64,000 nt of DNA from Pseudomonadota bacterium (GCA_023458595.1 JAEWYT010000196.1:94689-158688), one strand, 5' to 3'; counted from the first letter of the stretch, positions 25,320 through 35,182 are shown. Notes: a model not told the origin generated them from the sequence alone. Program-made: numbers and translations.

Positions 25320-27530
25320 ATGACAGTCGAAGAGGTCTCGGAAAAACCGCCCAGGCGATTTCCGGCCCTTTCCCCGTTCCAGCGCATATTGCTAGCGCTC
25401 CTGTTCGGCGTGGCGACGGGTGTATTTCTCGGCGATCTGGCCTCGCCGCTGCGCGTCGTGGGCGACGTGTATGTCGGGTTCCTTCAAATGACCGTGCTGC
25501 CGTTCATCATATGCTCGGTAATCGGCAACATCGGCAGCCTGACAATCGATCAAAGCAAGAAGCTCGCGCGTGTCGGCTTCTCGATGCTCTTTCTTCTCTG
25601 GGGGGTCGGCTTTGCAACCCTCACCCTGATGGCGCAGGCGCTGCCGGCCGTGCCTTCCGGATCCTTTTTCAGCACCAGCCTGGTCGAGCAGACACGCGAC
25701 TTCGACTTTCTTCAGATATTCGTCCCGTCCAATCCGTTCCATTCGTTGTCCGAGAACTTCGTTCCCGCGGTCGTCGTCTTCTGCATTCTCGTCGGCTTTG
25801 CGCTGATGCAGTCGCCGAACAAGACCGAAATCGTGGCGCTTCTGAAGACATTCAACGATACGCTCGGCCGCGTCAGCAACTACATCACGCGGCTAAGTCC
25901 GATCGGCGTATTTGCAATCGCCGCAAGCGCGGCGGGGACGATTACGCTGGAGGAGTTCGGGCGGCTGCAAGCCTATTTCATAATTTATGGGAGCACCGTC
26001 CTCCTTCTGACGTTCGTTATTCTTCCGTTGATAGTCGCGACATTCACGCCGTTTCGCTTCCGGGATATCATCGCGACACAAGGAAATGTGCTGATAACCG
26101 CCCTTGCGATCGGGAGCGTCTTCGCCGTCATTCCGCTACTGGTCGAGAGCCAGAAGAGGCTCATGGACCGTCTGCCGCCGTCGCATGGCCGCCCAAGCCG
26201 TGCCGCGCTCGACGACGCAGCCGAATTCATTATTCCGCTGGCCTATCCGTTCCCCCATCTGGGGAAGATCATCACCTTGATATTCATCCCCTTCGCCGCG
26301 TGGTTCTACGGTCGGCCGATGGAGATATGGGACTACGCTCCCGTACTCACTGCGGGGCTATTCCTGAGCTTCGGGAAGGTTACGGTCACGATCCCGTTTC
26401 TGTTGGATCTCCAGCAGATCCCGGCCGACATTTTCCGGCTTTTCGTGATGTCCAGCGCGGCAGCGGGACCGCTCAGCGACATGCTCGGAGCCGCGCACCT
26501 GCTCGCCTTCACGTCGCTCACGACCTGCGCAATGAACGGACTGATCACGTTCAAGCGGCTGCGGGCGGCCATGGCGGTCGCGGCCAGCCTATTCATCACC
26601 GTCGCGGTCGCCGGCATTACGCACCTGACGCTGAGCGGGATTTTCAGCGACCTCTTCACCAGGGAAAACGTGGTCGCCCAGATGAATCTGATGCTGGACC
26701 GTGTCGCCTTCGAGGTCTTGCCGGTAAGCGAGCCGAATCCGATTGCCCTGGCCCCACGTGAATCGTCGCTGGAGCGCATCGAGCGACGCCACCGTATCCG
26801 GATCGGCTTCGACCCGGACAACTTGCCGTTCTCCTACTACAACGCCCGCGGCGAACTGGTCGGTCACGACATCGATCTCGTCAACCGGCTCGCGGCGGAT
26901 CTCCACGTCGGTATCGAGTTTGTTCCTATCAATGCGCTGATCATCGCGGACCAAATTCGCGAGGACCATTTCGATCTGGCCGCGTCCGGCATCCAGATCA
27001 GCATCGGCGGCAACAAAGAGGCCAGCTACAGCGCGCCGTACATGAACGTCAATCTGGCCTTCGTCAGTGCCGACAGCGTGCGCGATCGTTTTTCGAGCCT
27101 CGACAAGCTGGGCAGCGGCGAAGGGCTTGTGCTCGGGCTCGAGCAGGGGAGCTACTTCAACCGGTACATCCGGCAGGTCCTGCCGGACGCACGGATCGTC
27201 GAGCTGTGGTCGGAAAGCCAGTTCTTCGAGGGGCCTCCCGAGCGAATGGATGCGCTGGTGACGACCGCAGAGGGTGGCTCCGCGTGGACGCTGATACATC
27301 CCGAGTTCGCAGTCACCGATCCGCAGGACGATGCGACGTCGGCGTCGATCGCGTTCCTTCTGGCCCGGCCGGATGCCCAGATGTCCGCCCAGATCGAAAC
27401 GTGGCTGCAACTCAAGCGCAACGACGGCACACTGAAGCGGCTCTACGAATATTGGATTCTGGGGCGCGGCGCCAAGCGCTCCGAGCCGCGCTGGAGCGTT
27501 GTCCGCAACGTCCTGTCGTGGACGGATTGA
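25320..27530 (+). CDS. Fusion of an SDF (dicarboxylate/amino acid:cation) symporter with an SBP_bac_3 solute-binding domain
   Basis: Protein of 736 residues with two parts. Residues about 20-440 form a glutamate/dicarboxylate symporter of the DAACS (SDF) family: repeated hydrophobic segments, FLQMTVLPFIICSVIGNIG, and the C-terminal transport region with SFGKVTVTIPFLLDLQQIPADIF. From about residue 492 a family-3 extracellular binding domain begins (RIRIGFDPDNLPFSYYNARG, GHDIDLVNRLAADL) and runs nearly to the end. The binding domain would sit on the periplasmic side. The gene starts 37 bases after the TAXI receptor, so both are probably co-transcribed. The ligand is unknown. Confidence 0.82.
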   Translation: MTVEEVSEKPPRRFPALSPFQRILLALLFGVATGVFLGDLASPLRVVGDVYVGFLQMTVLPFIICSVIGNIGSLTIDQSKKLARVGFSMLFLLWGVGFATLTLMAQALPAVPSGSFFSTSLVEQTRDFDFLQIFVPSNPFHSLSENFVPAVVVFCILVGFALMQSPNKTEIVALLKTFNDTLGRVSNYITRLSPIGVFAIAASAAGTITLEEFGRLQAYFIIYGSTVLLLTFVILPLIVATFTPFRFRDIIATQGNVLITALAIGSVFAVIPLLVESQKRLMDRLPPSHGRPSRAALDDAAEFIIPLAYPFPHLGKIITLIFIPFAAWFYGRPMEIWDYAPVLTAGLFLSFGKVTVTIPFLLDLQQIPADIFRLFVMSSAAAGPLSDMLGAAHLLAFTSLTTCAMNGLITFKRLRAAMAVAASLFITVAVAGITHLTLSGIFSDLFTRENVVAQMNLMLDRVAFEVLPVSEPNPIALAPRESSLERIERRHRIRIGFDPDNLPFSYYNARGELVGHDIDLVNRLAADLHVGIEFVPINALIIADQIREDHFDLAASGIQISIGGNKEASYSAPYMNVNLAFVSADSVRDRFSSLDKLGSGEGLVLGLEQGSYFNRYIRQVLPDARIVELWSESQFFEGPPERMDALVTTAEGGSAWTLIHPEFAVTDPQDDATSASIAFLLARPDAQMSAQIETWLQLKRNDGTLKRLYEYWILGRGAKRSEPRWSVVRNVLSWTD

Positions 27531-27550
27531 GAGAGAGGGAGGTAGTTGGA

Positions 27551-28081
27551 ATGCGGGTACGGAACCGATCGGGCGAACGGGTCGCGTTCGCTGCAGTTGT
27601 GCTGGTGTTTGCGCTGGGGGGAACGCAGGCCAAGTCGGACGTGCTCGGTTGCCGGATGTTGCCCGGCACGTACGTTACGACCATTACCGACATCGAGGGC
27701 GTGTTCGCCTCGCGCGGGATCGTAACGTTCTTCCCGAGCGGGATTCTGATCACGACGGACTCGCGTCAGGGCGGCCAGACCGGCGTGTATGATCCGTTCT
27801 CCGCCGGCCAGGGAGCCTGGTCGTGCAGCGAAGGCGGCGGCGGCTCCGTTCGCTTTTCCGGACTGTCCCTAACGTTCACGATGCCGCCGGGAAGTTCCGG
27901 ATCAAAGTTCGGGCGCGTTGACTATACCGGAACGATCGACCCGAACACCGCGCAGATATCGGGAGAACTCTCGCTACGCCTGTCGGAAGCACAGGATCTC
28001 GAGGGCGCAGACCCGCTCGGCAACCAGGGCGAGGTGCTGGAGACCTTCAACTTCGTCGGCAGCAGAGTGGTCGCTCCGTAG
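27551..28081 (+). CDS. Exported protein of unknown function
   Basis: Protein of 176 residues with a signal peptide (GERVAFAAVVLVFALGGTQA, cut before KSD). The mature part is beta-rich and glycine/serine-rich, with ITDIEGVFASRGIVTFFPSG and two cysteines (GCRMLPG and WSCSEGG) that could form a disulphide. I do not recognise the family. GAGGGAGGTAG provides a good ribosome-binding site. It follows the symporter-SBP gene by 20 bases and is probably the third gene of that operon; it converges on the minus-strand YkuD gene. Confidence 0.72.
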   Translation: MRVRNRSGERVAFAAVVLVFALGGTQAKSDVLGCRMLPGTYVTTITDIEGVFASRGIVTFFPSGILITTDSRQGGQTGVYDPFSAGQGAWSCSEGGGGSVRFSGLSLTFTMPPGSSGSKFGRVDYTGTIDPNTAQISGELSLRLSEAQDLEGADPLGNQGEVLETFNFVGSRVVAP

Positions 28082-28113
28082 CGACGCGAACCTCGTCCCG
28101 AGCCGAGGGCCCG

Positions 28114-29760
28114 TCATTCCAGAAACAGTGTCTTCGCATCGGCATCGTATCCCACACCGACGCGCCGCAGCTCTCGGTTGAACTCCATTCCGGCCTTGGA
28201 TTCAAATGACGTCGGATGGAGCTGGTAGAACTGGATCGGGCCGGGCTCGAAAGGCGCCTCGTACAAGCGGACGTTCTCCAGTGTCGCCATCTCCTCGGCC
28301 TTCTTCAACCCGACGAACCTGCACACCGGAACGGCCTTCAAGACCGCGCTGCCATCCTCGTTGTAAGAGATGTTGTCGCCGTAAAGCCACGAATAGAAGT
28401 CCTCGCGGTTGTTCGGGGCATAGGCGCCTGTCGGTTCGTGGTTCTCACTCTTGTAGGCGTTGAAGTACGCGACACCCATCACCTCCGCCTCCCCGTCGCC
28501 GTCAATATCGAAGACCTCGAAGCATTGGGGCAGATTCCGGAAGTTCGGGATCCCGGACAGCCCGTCCGACGATGACGGCATGGAATTGCGAAATTCGCTC
28601 ATCTGACCGGAATCCATCCGGGTGCAGCCATGGGAGGCCGGCCCTCGGCTCACGAGCCATAGTTGCTGATAGGGCTTGCCCGGATCGACTTCGCCGGCGA
28701 CAGATCGCCACTCCTTGGGCAGAAAGCTGGTACTCGCCGGAGTGCGCACACCGGCGTTGTGGAAGGCATTGTAGTAGATTCCGCCGGCCGGCTGGTAAGC
28801 CAGCAAGGGGATGAACCCGTATCCCGGGTTGGACGACAGGTAGTCGACCATTCCGGTCATGCCGCGTCCGTTCCCCCTCTCGATCAGGGGCCACACGCCG
28901 GTCACTCCGAAATCCGGAAGTTTGCCGTACCTGGTGTTCTGGTAGGCCTGGGCCGTACCGACCGGATAGATCGCCGTGAACTCGGTCGCGACGACGGCGT
29001 TGTCGCGGACCGTGTAGTGGCCGGCGGTTGCAGCGTTCAGGAGCACGATCGCGGCGTCGCGAAATTCGGGCGACGCCGGCCCGGCAGACGCTTGGCCCAG
29101 CGCCTTGTCCAGAGCTTCGCCTGTCGGGCCGTCCAGCGCGAAGAGATTCATGCGGCCGGGCAGCAAGGCATTTGCCGCGTCAAGGCGCCCGGCGTTGCCG
29201 GAAAGGTCAGCGGAGGCGATTTGCGAATGCCAGTTCGCGAGGACCCGATCGAGCGGCATCTGCAGCCGGAATATGCGACCGGGATTGAGCGTCTCCATGA
29301 TCTCGACGGAGACCTCGCGGTATTCGTCCGGCGAAAGGGAGTTGCGCTCGGACAGTATCGTGTCCACCCCCGCATCTTTCAGTCGCGAGACGTAGCGCTC
29401 GAACCCCTTGTTGGTGGTGAGCTTTATGACGCCCTTGTCGACGAGTTGCCGGATGGTGGTCCGCCGCAGTTCGAGATCGTCGAGATATCGATCGATCTCG
29501 GCGTCGCCGAGCACGATCGTGAACCGCGACTGATTGCCCCGCGAAAGTTCGATATGGACGCGGGACGGATCCTGGGTCTTCGGCGCAAACCCGGCATAGA
29601 ACGAGGGCTCGTACCAATAGAACCAGATGCCCGGAGCAGGTTGCGAGCCGTCCCATACGATGCGGCTTTGAGCCAGAGCGAAGGTTGACGGCATCGATAG
29701 CGCGGCGACGGCTGCGCCGCAGACCGCAACCGTCCGTGCGAAACGCTTGAAACGCATCAT
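28114..29760 (-). CDS. Exported protein with L,D-transpeptidase (YkuD)-like SHGC motif
   Basis: Protein of 548 residues with a signal peptide (RTVAVCGAAVAALSMPSTFALA, cut before QSR). The N-terminal 300 residues match nothing I recognise. A YkuD-like active-site pattern follows: His334 in FHNAG, then His377-Gly-Cys379 in SHGCTRMDSG, the arrangement used by L,D-transpeptidases that crosslink peptidoglycan or attach proteins to it. After it, FDIDGDGEAEVMG resembles a calcium-binding loop. Its ATG overlaps the stop of the upstream dikinase-like gene (ATGA), so the two are translated together. The enzymatic role is inferred from the motif alone. Confidence 0.7.
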   Translation of the reverse strand: MMRFKRFARTVAVCGAAVAALSMPSTFALAQSRIVWDGSQPAPGIWFYWYEPSFYAGFAPKTQDPSRVHIELSRGNQSRFTIVLGDAEIDRYLDDLELRRTTIRQLVDKGVIKLTTNKGFERYVSRLKDAGVDTILSERNSLSPDEYREVSVEIMETLNPGRIFRLQMPLDRVLANWHSQIASADLSGNAGRLDAANALLPGRMNLFALDGPTGEALDKALGQASAGPASPEFRDAAIVLLNAATAGHYTVRDNAVVATEFTAIYPVGTAQAYQNTRYGKLPDFGVTGVWPLIERGNGRGMTGMVDYLSSNPGYGFIPLLAYQPAGGIYYNAFHNAGVRTPASTSFLPKEWRSVAGEVDPGKPYQQLWLVSRGPASHGCTRMDSGQMSEFRNSMPSSSDGLSGIPNFRNLPQCFEVFDIDGDGEAEVMGVAYFNAYKSENHEPTGAYAPNNREDFYSWLYGDNISYNEDGSAVLKAVPVCRFVGLKKAEEMATLENVRLYEAPFEPGPIQFYQLHPTSFESKAGMEFNRELRRVGVGYDADAKTLFLE

Positions 29761-32700
29761 TCCGGAACATCCTTTAGCGATATGGATTCCGACATTGCAG
29801 GTGGGGTCCCGTCGAGCCGCGACAGTGCCGGGAGGTTCGCCACTTCGTCCGAACCGATGAACGGCCGCGTCTGGAAGAGCCACAGCTTGCCGTCTGCGAA
29901 GCCGTATTCGATATCCCAGGGTCTGGGCGCGCCGGACGAATTCAGCGTCGGCTCCAGCGAGGCTTCGATCTTCAGGGCCGCGGACACGAGCTTGTTGATC
30001 TCTTCGTCGCTCAACACGTGCTCCCGTCCGGTGGAAGGCACCAACTCGACACCGCCTTCGGGCTTCAACAGGCGACGCGTCGGCGACTTGAACATCGTGA
30101 CCAGATCTATGCCGTAACTCGACCAGAGAAGCGTTTCCGCCGGCGTGCCGTCCACGGCCCCGCCGACACCCTCGGAAGTGGCCATGAGGACCGCGTCGGG
30201 GCTGCCGGAATTGATGTCCGCGGTGATCGCGACGCCCGACTTCTCGGAGGGGATCGACTCCAGGATGATCACCGACGGCAGGACCCATTCCGGATCGTCG
30301 ATCAGCGTCTGCCGCCATGAAAACGACCTGTATCGGAACGGAGATGCCCAGACCTCCTTGATCCCCGCGTAGATGTCTTCGAGCGACACGAGGTTGAAGA
30401 TCGTCAGGTTCAGGCCCGCGCCGTTGAAGCTCTCCATATCCTCGACGTTCGTATCGCTCCTCACGAAACACCCGACCGATCTCGAAGTATCGGTGGGATC
30501 GATCAGGCCCTGCTTGTCCAGTTCATCGGCGATCTCTTTCTTGAGACCGTCGTCCAGTTCGGTCGCCAGAATCGACTCGACGATGATATCGAGCCTCGGC
30601 TTGATCCAGTCCGACAGTTCCGTCTCGCTGGCGCCACCGGGAATCATCTTGCCGAAGAACTCCGCGTAGGTCGCGCGGACGAATTCGGGCAAGGGTTGGC
30701 CGGGCTTGGCGATCTTCTTGCCGGCCAGGCGATCGGGCACGGCCACGCGGGCCCGCTGGTAGTGCTGGTAGTAGACTCCGAACGGCAGCACGACCCCCCG
30801 CGCGACGTTCTCCGGGAACAGATGCTTCAGCTCTCCCAGGAAAGCCGCCTTGGGACCGCTCGACGTGCCCGAGTCCTTGCGCCGGAGACTTTGGAGCGGC
30901 ACGGGCTTCGTCTGCGACAGGTCGAGCCGGGTCTTGTCGATATGGAGCTTTCCGCTACCGCCCCTTTCAGACAAGTCACCGTCGTCGGAGCGGGCGATGT
31001 TGGCCGTGTACTCGGCGTAGACATCACTTTCCAACTCGGTCATCGAGGCCGCGTCCTTGACGACGACGCGGCCTTTCGGCGTAACGGCGTAGAAAACCTG
31101 ATTGCCGGCGAGCGTCGCGATCGCGTCGAACGGCGCCTTCGCCGCAACGGAATTGGGAATGCCCAGAGCGCGGGCGAGCAGCTGGACGTGACTGACGACG
31201 TTGCCTTCACCCTGCGTGACAATTCCGGCGGTGGGCTGAAGATCCTCCGGCGTCGACTCGAGAGCCACCAGGTCCGATCTCGAATACCTGCCGGACTCCG
31301 GATTGAGCAGCAGCGGCCCGATCGCCAATCCGGGATTGAGCGCACGCACGCCGCCCGTGACGGTCGATCCGGCAATGTCGTGGCGCACGGCACCGCGGCC
31401 GGTCGCGAAATCGGAGACACGCTGATGAGCGTCAGCGTAAAGCAGCAGAGGTGAACCGCGAAGGATGTCGTCGGGCAGGCGCGCGACCTCGGGCATCAGA
31501 TGAAGCCACTGGGACCAGACCTCGGAGAACGCAAGGACAGCGCTGTTCTGCGCCCACTCCACCACGCGCTGCGCAAGTTCCATCCTGTGCCGCAACTCAG
31601 CGCGCGATACAGAGCCGTCCCCGAACCCTCCTTCGAGCAACACGAACTGGAGGTTCGTCGAGGCCGAAGCCCGCTCGCGGGAAGACAACAATCCGGTGCC
31701 GTAGGCGGTGTCCACGAGCGCCCGCATCATGGCAATCGTTTGCCCGATCGACATCGCGCCGTTGTCGCGCAGGCTGGAGCCTTCGCTCTGCACGACGGCC
31801 GAAGCGATGATGTTGAGATCGATCGCGCGGCGCCTGTCGGCCGGGGTCAACGACCCGTCGGCAACCGCCTCGCGCGAGAGGCGCATCATCTCACCCAGGG
31901 CCGCCAGGGCTTCCACGCCTTCGCCCTTTGCCGCCCTCGCCGACATCGTGGCCAGCAATTCGCGGAGCCGATCGTTGTCGATCGCCTCGATGTCCTCGTC
32001 GAGTGCTGCCACGTCTAGCGACGTAAGGGCCTGGATCTCCGCAATCAGGGCATCGGTCAATTCGGCGGTGCGAGCGTTCGCCGGTTTCTTGCGGTAGTCC
32101 TGCAGGAGGGGGACAAGAGATGCCGAAACCTGATTGTGCACGGCGTCGCGGTACGGCTTGAACTTGGGATCGATGCCTTGGATGCGCGACGCCATGTTGC
32201 GCACTTCCTGCATCTTGCCGAAGCCGCCGCGCGCGAAATATCGCTTCTGCAGCTCATAGGCGAGCAGAAAGTCCCTGAAATCGTTGTAGTCGTCTCGCGA
32301 CAGGAAACGCTCGTAGAACTCGGGCTGGGCGACGATTTCGTATTCCGCGCCCGAAAGGCCGCCATACCTGCGCATCTCCGAGAGCTTGTTGTCGGGCACA
32401 GTGTCGACGATGTAGCGCTCGAGTATGTATCCGCGTACCAGGTCATCGTGGCTGGCGATCCGATCCCATTCATAGAGATCACGCGAGAAGATATTCGCGA
32501 CGTAGACGCCGTCCTTTTCGAGATCCGCCCCCCATTCCGCCTTGTACGCTGCGCAAAAGAGCGTCTGGTCCCCGCATATGTTCTGAAGCTGTCCGCTCTT
32601 GGTGAGCAGCGGCGCGCTGCGACCGTCCCGGCAGACACACGTATTCGGACCGAAGGGGCCTTTGATCTTCTGAAGGCTGATACTCCAGGCTTTGTCCAGG

Positions 32701-32825
32701 CGTTCGGTCTCGTCCGGGGACAGCTTGCGGGCTTCGAAGCCATTGGCAGAAGTCCACAACGAGGCCAGGGAGATTGTCGAGACGAAGCAGATCGCCGTCA
32801 CACCAGGAATTTTGCTAGTCAACAT
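29757..32825 (-). CDS. Exported dikinase-like protein with phosphohistidine and ATP-grasp domains (glucan water dikinase order)
   Basis: Protein of 1022 residues with an apparent signal peptide (hydrophobic residues 6-27). The N-terminal region has four cysteines (63, 65, 84, 91) and a mostly helical stretch to about residue 480. A phosphohistidine (PEP-utiliser) domain follows, with His546 in VVSHVQLLARALGIP. The C-terminal PPDK_N-type ATP-binding domain starts near residue 770 and contains VRSDTNVEDM (Arg789), FNGAGLN and GVAITADIN, ending with WDIEYGFADGKLWLFQTRP. This His-then-ATP order, and the SHV and GAGL motifs, resemble plant alpha-glucan water dikinases rather than PEP synthase. An exported ATP-grasp protein is unexpected. 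It is coupled to the YkuD-like gene. Confidence 0.72.
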   Translation of the reverse strand: MLTSKIPGVTAICFVSTISLASLWTSANGFEARKLSPDETERLDKAWSISLQKIKGPFGPNTCVCRDGRSAPLLTKSGQLQNICGDQTLFCAAYKAEWGADLEKDGVYVANIFSRDLYEWDRIASHDDLVRGYILERYIVDTVPDNKLSEMRRYGGLSGAEYEIVAQPEFYERFLSRDDYNDFRDFLLAYELQKRYFARGGFGKMQEVRNMASRIQGIDPKFKPYRDAVHNQVSASLVPLLQDYRKKPANARTAELTDALIAEIQALTSLDVAALDEDIEAIDNDRLRELLATMSARAAKGEGVEALAALGEMMRLSREAVADGSLTPADRRRAIDLNIIASAVVQSEGSSLRDNGAMSIGQTIAMMRALVDTAYGTGLLSSRERASASTNLQFVLLEGGFGDGSVSRAELRHRMELAQRVVEWAQNSAVLAFSEVWSQWLHLMPEVARLPDDILRGSPLLLYADAHQRVSDFATGRGAVRHDIAGSTVTGGVRALNPGLAIGPLLLNPESGRYSRSDLVALESTPEDLQPTAGIVTQGEGNVVSHVQLLARALGIPNSVAAKAPFDAIATLAGNQVFYAVTPKGRVVVKDAASMTELESDVYAEYTANIARSDDGDLSERGGSGKLHIDKTRLDLSQTKPVPLQSLRRKDSGTSSGPKAAFLGELKHLFPENVARGVVLPFGVYYQHYQRARVAVPDRLAGKKIAKPGQPLPEFVRATYAEFFGKMIPGGASETELSDWIKPRLDIIVESILATELDDGLKKEIADELDKQGLIDPTDTSRSVGCFVRSDTNVEDMESFNGAGLNLTIFNLVSLEDIYAGIKEVWASPFRYRSFSWRQTLIDDPEWVLPSVIILESIPSEKSGVAITADINSGSPDAVLMATSEGVGGAVDGTPAETLLWSSYGIDLVTMFKSPTRRLLKPEGGVELVPSTGREHVLSDEEINKLVSAALKIEASLEPTLNSSGAPRPWDIEYGFADGKLWLFQTRPFIGSDEVANLPALSRLDGTPPAMSESISLKDVPE

Positions 32826-33075
32826 TGTCGTCTCGATCCCAGCGAGTTGGTGGCACCATCAAGCCAACAGGTCGGTGACGCGCTGACCGCCGGCTGACGT
32901 CTGGCAGTTGCGGAACAGTCGGAGTGCCAAGTGACCTCGCGCCGGCTAATGAACCAGAGGAGCCTAGAACGGCTGCCGTCCGGCAGGCAAGCCGAACGGG
33001 GCCAGGCTGAAGCCCCGACGCGGAGCGCCCGGGGATCCGATCGGTCGCAGCGAGCGGATTACCCGAGCGGCCGGC

Positions 33076-35154
33076 TCACCACGCACGAACCCGCTTCTGG
33101 GGCGGCAGCCACATCGGGTCGCCTTCCTTGATGCCGAAAGCCTCGTAGAAGCCGTCGACGTGCCGAAGCGCTGCTGTCGCGCGGTAGTTGTTGGGCGGGT
33201 GCTCGTTGGTGGTGACCTGGCTCGTGATGTAGGCGTCGGTGGTCTTCTCCGTCCAGAGCTGCGTCCAGGCGATGAAGCAGCGCTGCTGGGGCGTGAAGCC
33301 GTCGATCTTGACGTTCTGCTCGGGATGCTCCTTCAGCCAGGACGAAAGCGCGTCATAGGCGAAGTTGATGCCGCCAACGTCAGCCATGTTCTCGCCGACG
33401 GTCTGGGCTCCGCGGACGTTGAGTCCCGGCAGCACCTCGTAGGCGTCGGCCTGTTCGATCAGCTTCTGCGCCTCGGCGCTGAACGCGGCCTCGTCCTGAG
33501 GCGTCCACCAGTTGCGCAGATTGCCGACCGCGTCGTAGTTGCGGCCCTGGCTGTCGAAGCCATGCGTCATCTCGTGGCCGAGGAACGCACCCAGCCGGCA
33601 AAACCAGACCGGAGCGTCCATGTCGGGCTCGAAAACAGGCGGCTGGAGAAACGCGGCGGGCACTTGGAAACCGTTTTCCGCCGGTGCGTAGGCGGCATTG
33701 ATGACTTCCGGCAGGGTCGACGGGGCGCTGAACGGATCGTGCTTCACCGGGCCTGCGAAGTCGTCCACCTGCCGTTGCCATCCAAAGCGCGCGATGTTCG
33801 CCAGGTTTGCCACCGGATCGCTGCCGATCTCCACCTTGGAATAGTCGATCCACTCGTCCGGGTATCCGACTTTGTAGGAGAGCGTTTCGGCCTTCTTCAT
33901 CGCCTCGGCGCGCGTAGCATCGGTCAGCCATGCACGGGAGGGGATGCGGGCCAGGAAGGCGGCGCGCACGAGGCCGATCACCTCCGCCGCGCGTTCGCGT
34001 TCAGACTCGGAGAAATAGGTGTCGACGTAGACATACCCCAGCGGCTGGCCGAGGCTCTCGGTCAGCAGCGCCAGCGCCTTCTCTTCGCGGGTCGGCTCGG
34101 TCTCCACGCCTGTCATCGCCACCCGGAACGCCTGGTCCGGAACGTCGAATCCGGTGCCCAGCACCGCGGAGAACCGGCGGATCAGCCGGTAGGACAGGTA
34201 GTCGCGGATGTCCTGCATGTCATGCTCGCGCAGGACCCGCGACAGCACGGGGAAATAGCGGGGCATGTAAAGCACGATGGTGCCCGGCTTTGAGAAGCCG
34301 AGATTTTCGATGAACAGCGTCAGGTCGAGTTCGGGAATCTGCGATTGAAGCGCATCGAGGCTCATCGGGAGGTAGCGGTTGCGCGGATCGATCCGCTCGG
34401 CCGGCGTCGGCTCGCCGGCGTGTATCTCCGCCTCGAGCGCGTCGACCATTCTGGCAAGTTCCGCCTCGCGCCCGGGCGCGTATCCCGCCACCTCCAGCGT
34501 GCCGGCGATATAGGTCCGGTAGGCTTGCCGCTGCGGCGAGTGCTCGGGCTGGTCGTAGACCGACGCCAGCAGCCGCGTCAGTGCAAGCCCGCCGCCCAGC
34601 GCGAACAGGGCGTAGCGCGTGTTGTCGGCTGCGTCCGGACTTGGAACGATCGCCGCAAGCGGTGGGAAACCAACCGTTTCGGTCCAGTGTACAAGATAGC
34701 GCACAAGATCATCGTTGTTGTCGATCCCGGCGATGGCGTCGAGTTCGGCGCGGATCGGCTCGATGCCGGCAACGTCTCGTGCGCCGGTGTCCATATATGC
34801 GGCGTAGAAGGCGCCGACCTGCTGGGCGGGACTTCCCTTCGGCGCCGTCGCGGCGGCTTCCGCGGCCTTGGCCAGCGTCTCGCGCATCTCTCCGTTCAGC
34901 CGCTCCTGCATCACCGCAGCCATGCCGAAAGCGGCGAGCTTCGGCGGCCGTTCGACCCGGTCGAGCCAGCCGCCCGCGGCGAAGCGCTGGAAATCCACTC
35001 GAGGATCCGCGGTGAGGTCCATGTTCTCGACCGAGAATTCCAGCGCATCGGGACCACTCAGCGGGACCTCGGCGCCTTGCGCGGCCGCCTCGGCCGGCAT
35101 CGTCGCCAGCACTGCGGCACAAAAGACCAGTTGCCTTCCCGTCAGCTTATTCAT
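33076..35154 (-). CDS. M13-family zinc metalloendopeptidase (neprilysin/PepO-like)
   Basis: Exported peptidase of 692 residues from the ATG at 35154 (GAGGGTGG upstream), with a leader ending near AEAAAQ. The zinc site is intact: His527-Glu528-x-x-His531 in GHEMTHGFD and the third ligand Glu588 in GENMADVGG. The substrate-binding NAAY motif appears as NAAYAPAENGFQVPAAFLQ, and the C-terminus has PRW-like KRVRAW. Such enzymes cleave small peptides in the periplasm or outside the cell. It lies 250 bp from the dikinase-like gene on the same strand; a CPBP protease gene is just upstream. Confidence 0.93.
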   Translation of the reverse strand: MNKLTGRQLVFCAAVLATMPAEAAAQGAEVPLSGPDALEFSVENMDLTADPRVDFQRFAAGGWLDRVERPPKLAAFGMAAVMQERLNGEMRETLAKAAEAAATAPKGSPAQQVGAFYAAYMDTGARDVAGIEPIRAELDAIAGIDNNDDLVRYLVHWTETVGFPPLAAIVPSPDAADNTRYALFALGGGLALTRLLASVYDQPEHSPQRQAYRTYIAGTLEVAGYAPGREAELARMVDALEAEIHAGEPTPAERIDPRNRYLPMSLDALQSQIPELDLTLFIENLGFSKPGTIVLYMPRYFPVLSRVLREHDMQDIRDYLSYRLIRRFSAVLGTGFDVPDQAFRVAMTGVETEPTREEKALALLTESLGQPLGYVYVDTYFSESERERAAEVIGLVRAAFLARIPSRAWLTDATRAEAMKKAETLSYKVGYPDEWIDYSKVEIGSDPVANLANIARFGWQRQVDDFAGPVKHDPFSAPSTLPEVINAAYAPAENGFQVPAAFLQPPVFEPDMDAPVWFCRLGAFLGHEMTHGFDSQGRNYDAVGNLRNWWTPQDEAAFSAEAQKLIEQADAYEVLPGLNVRGAQTVGENMADVGGINFAYDALSSWLKEHPEQNVKIDGFTPQQRCFIAWTQLWTEKTTDAYITSQVTTNEHPPNNYRATAALRHVDGFYEAFGIKEGDPMWLPPQKRVRAW

Positions 35155-35182
35155 GGTTCCACCCTCTGCACTTGTTCGGGTT

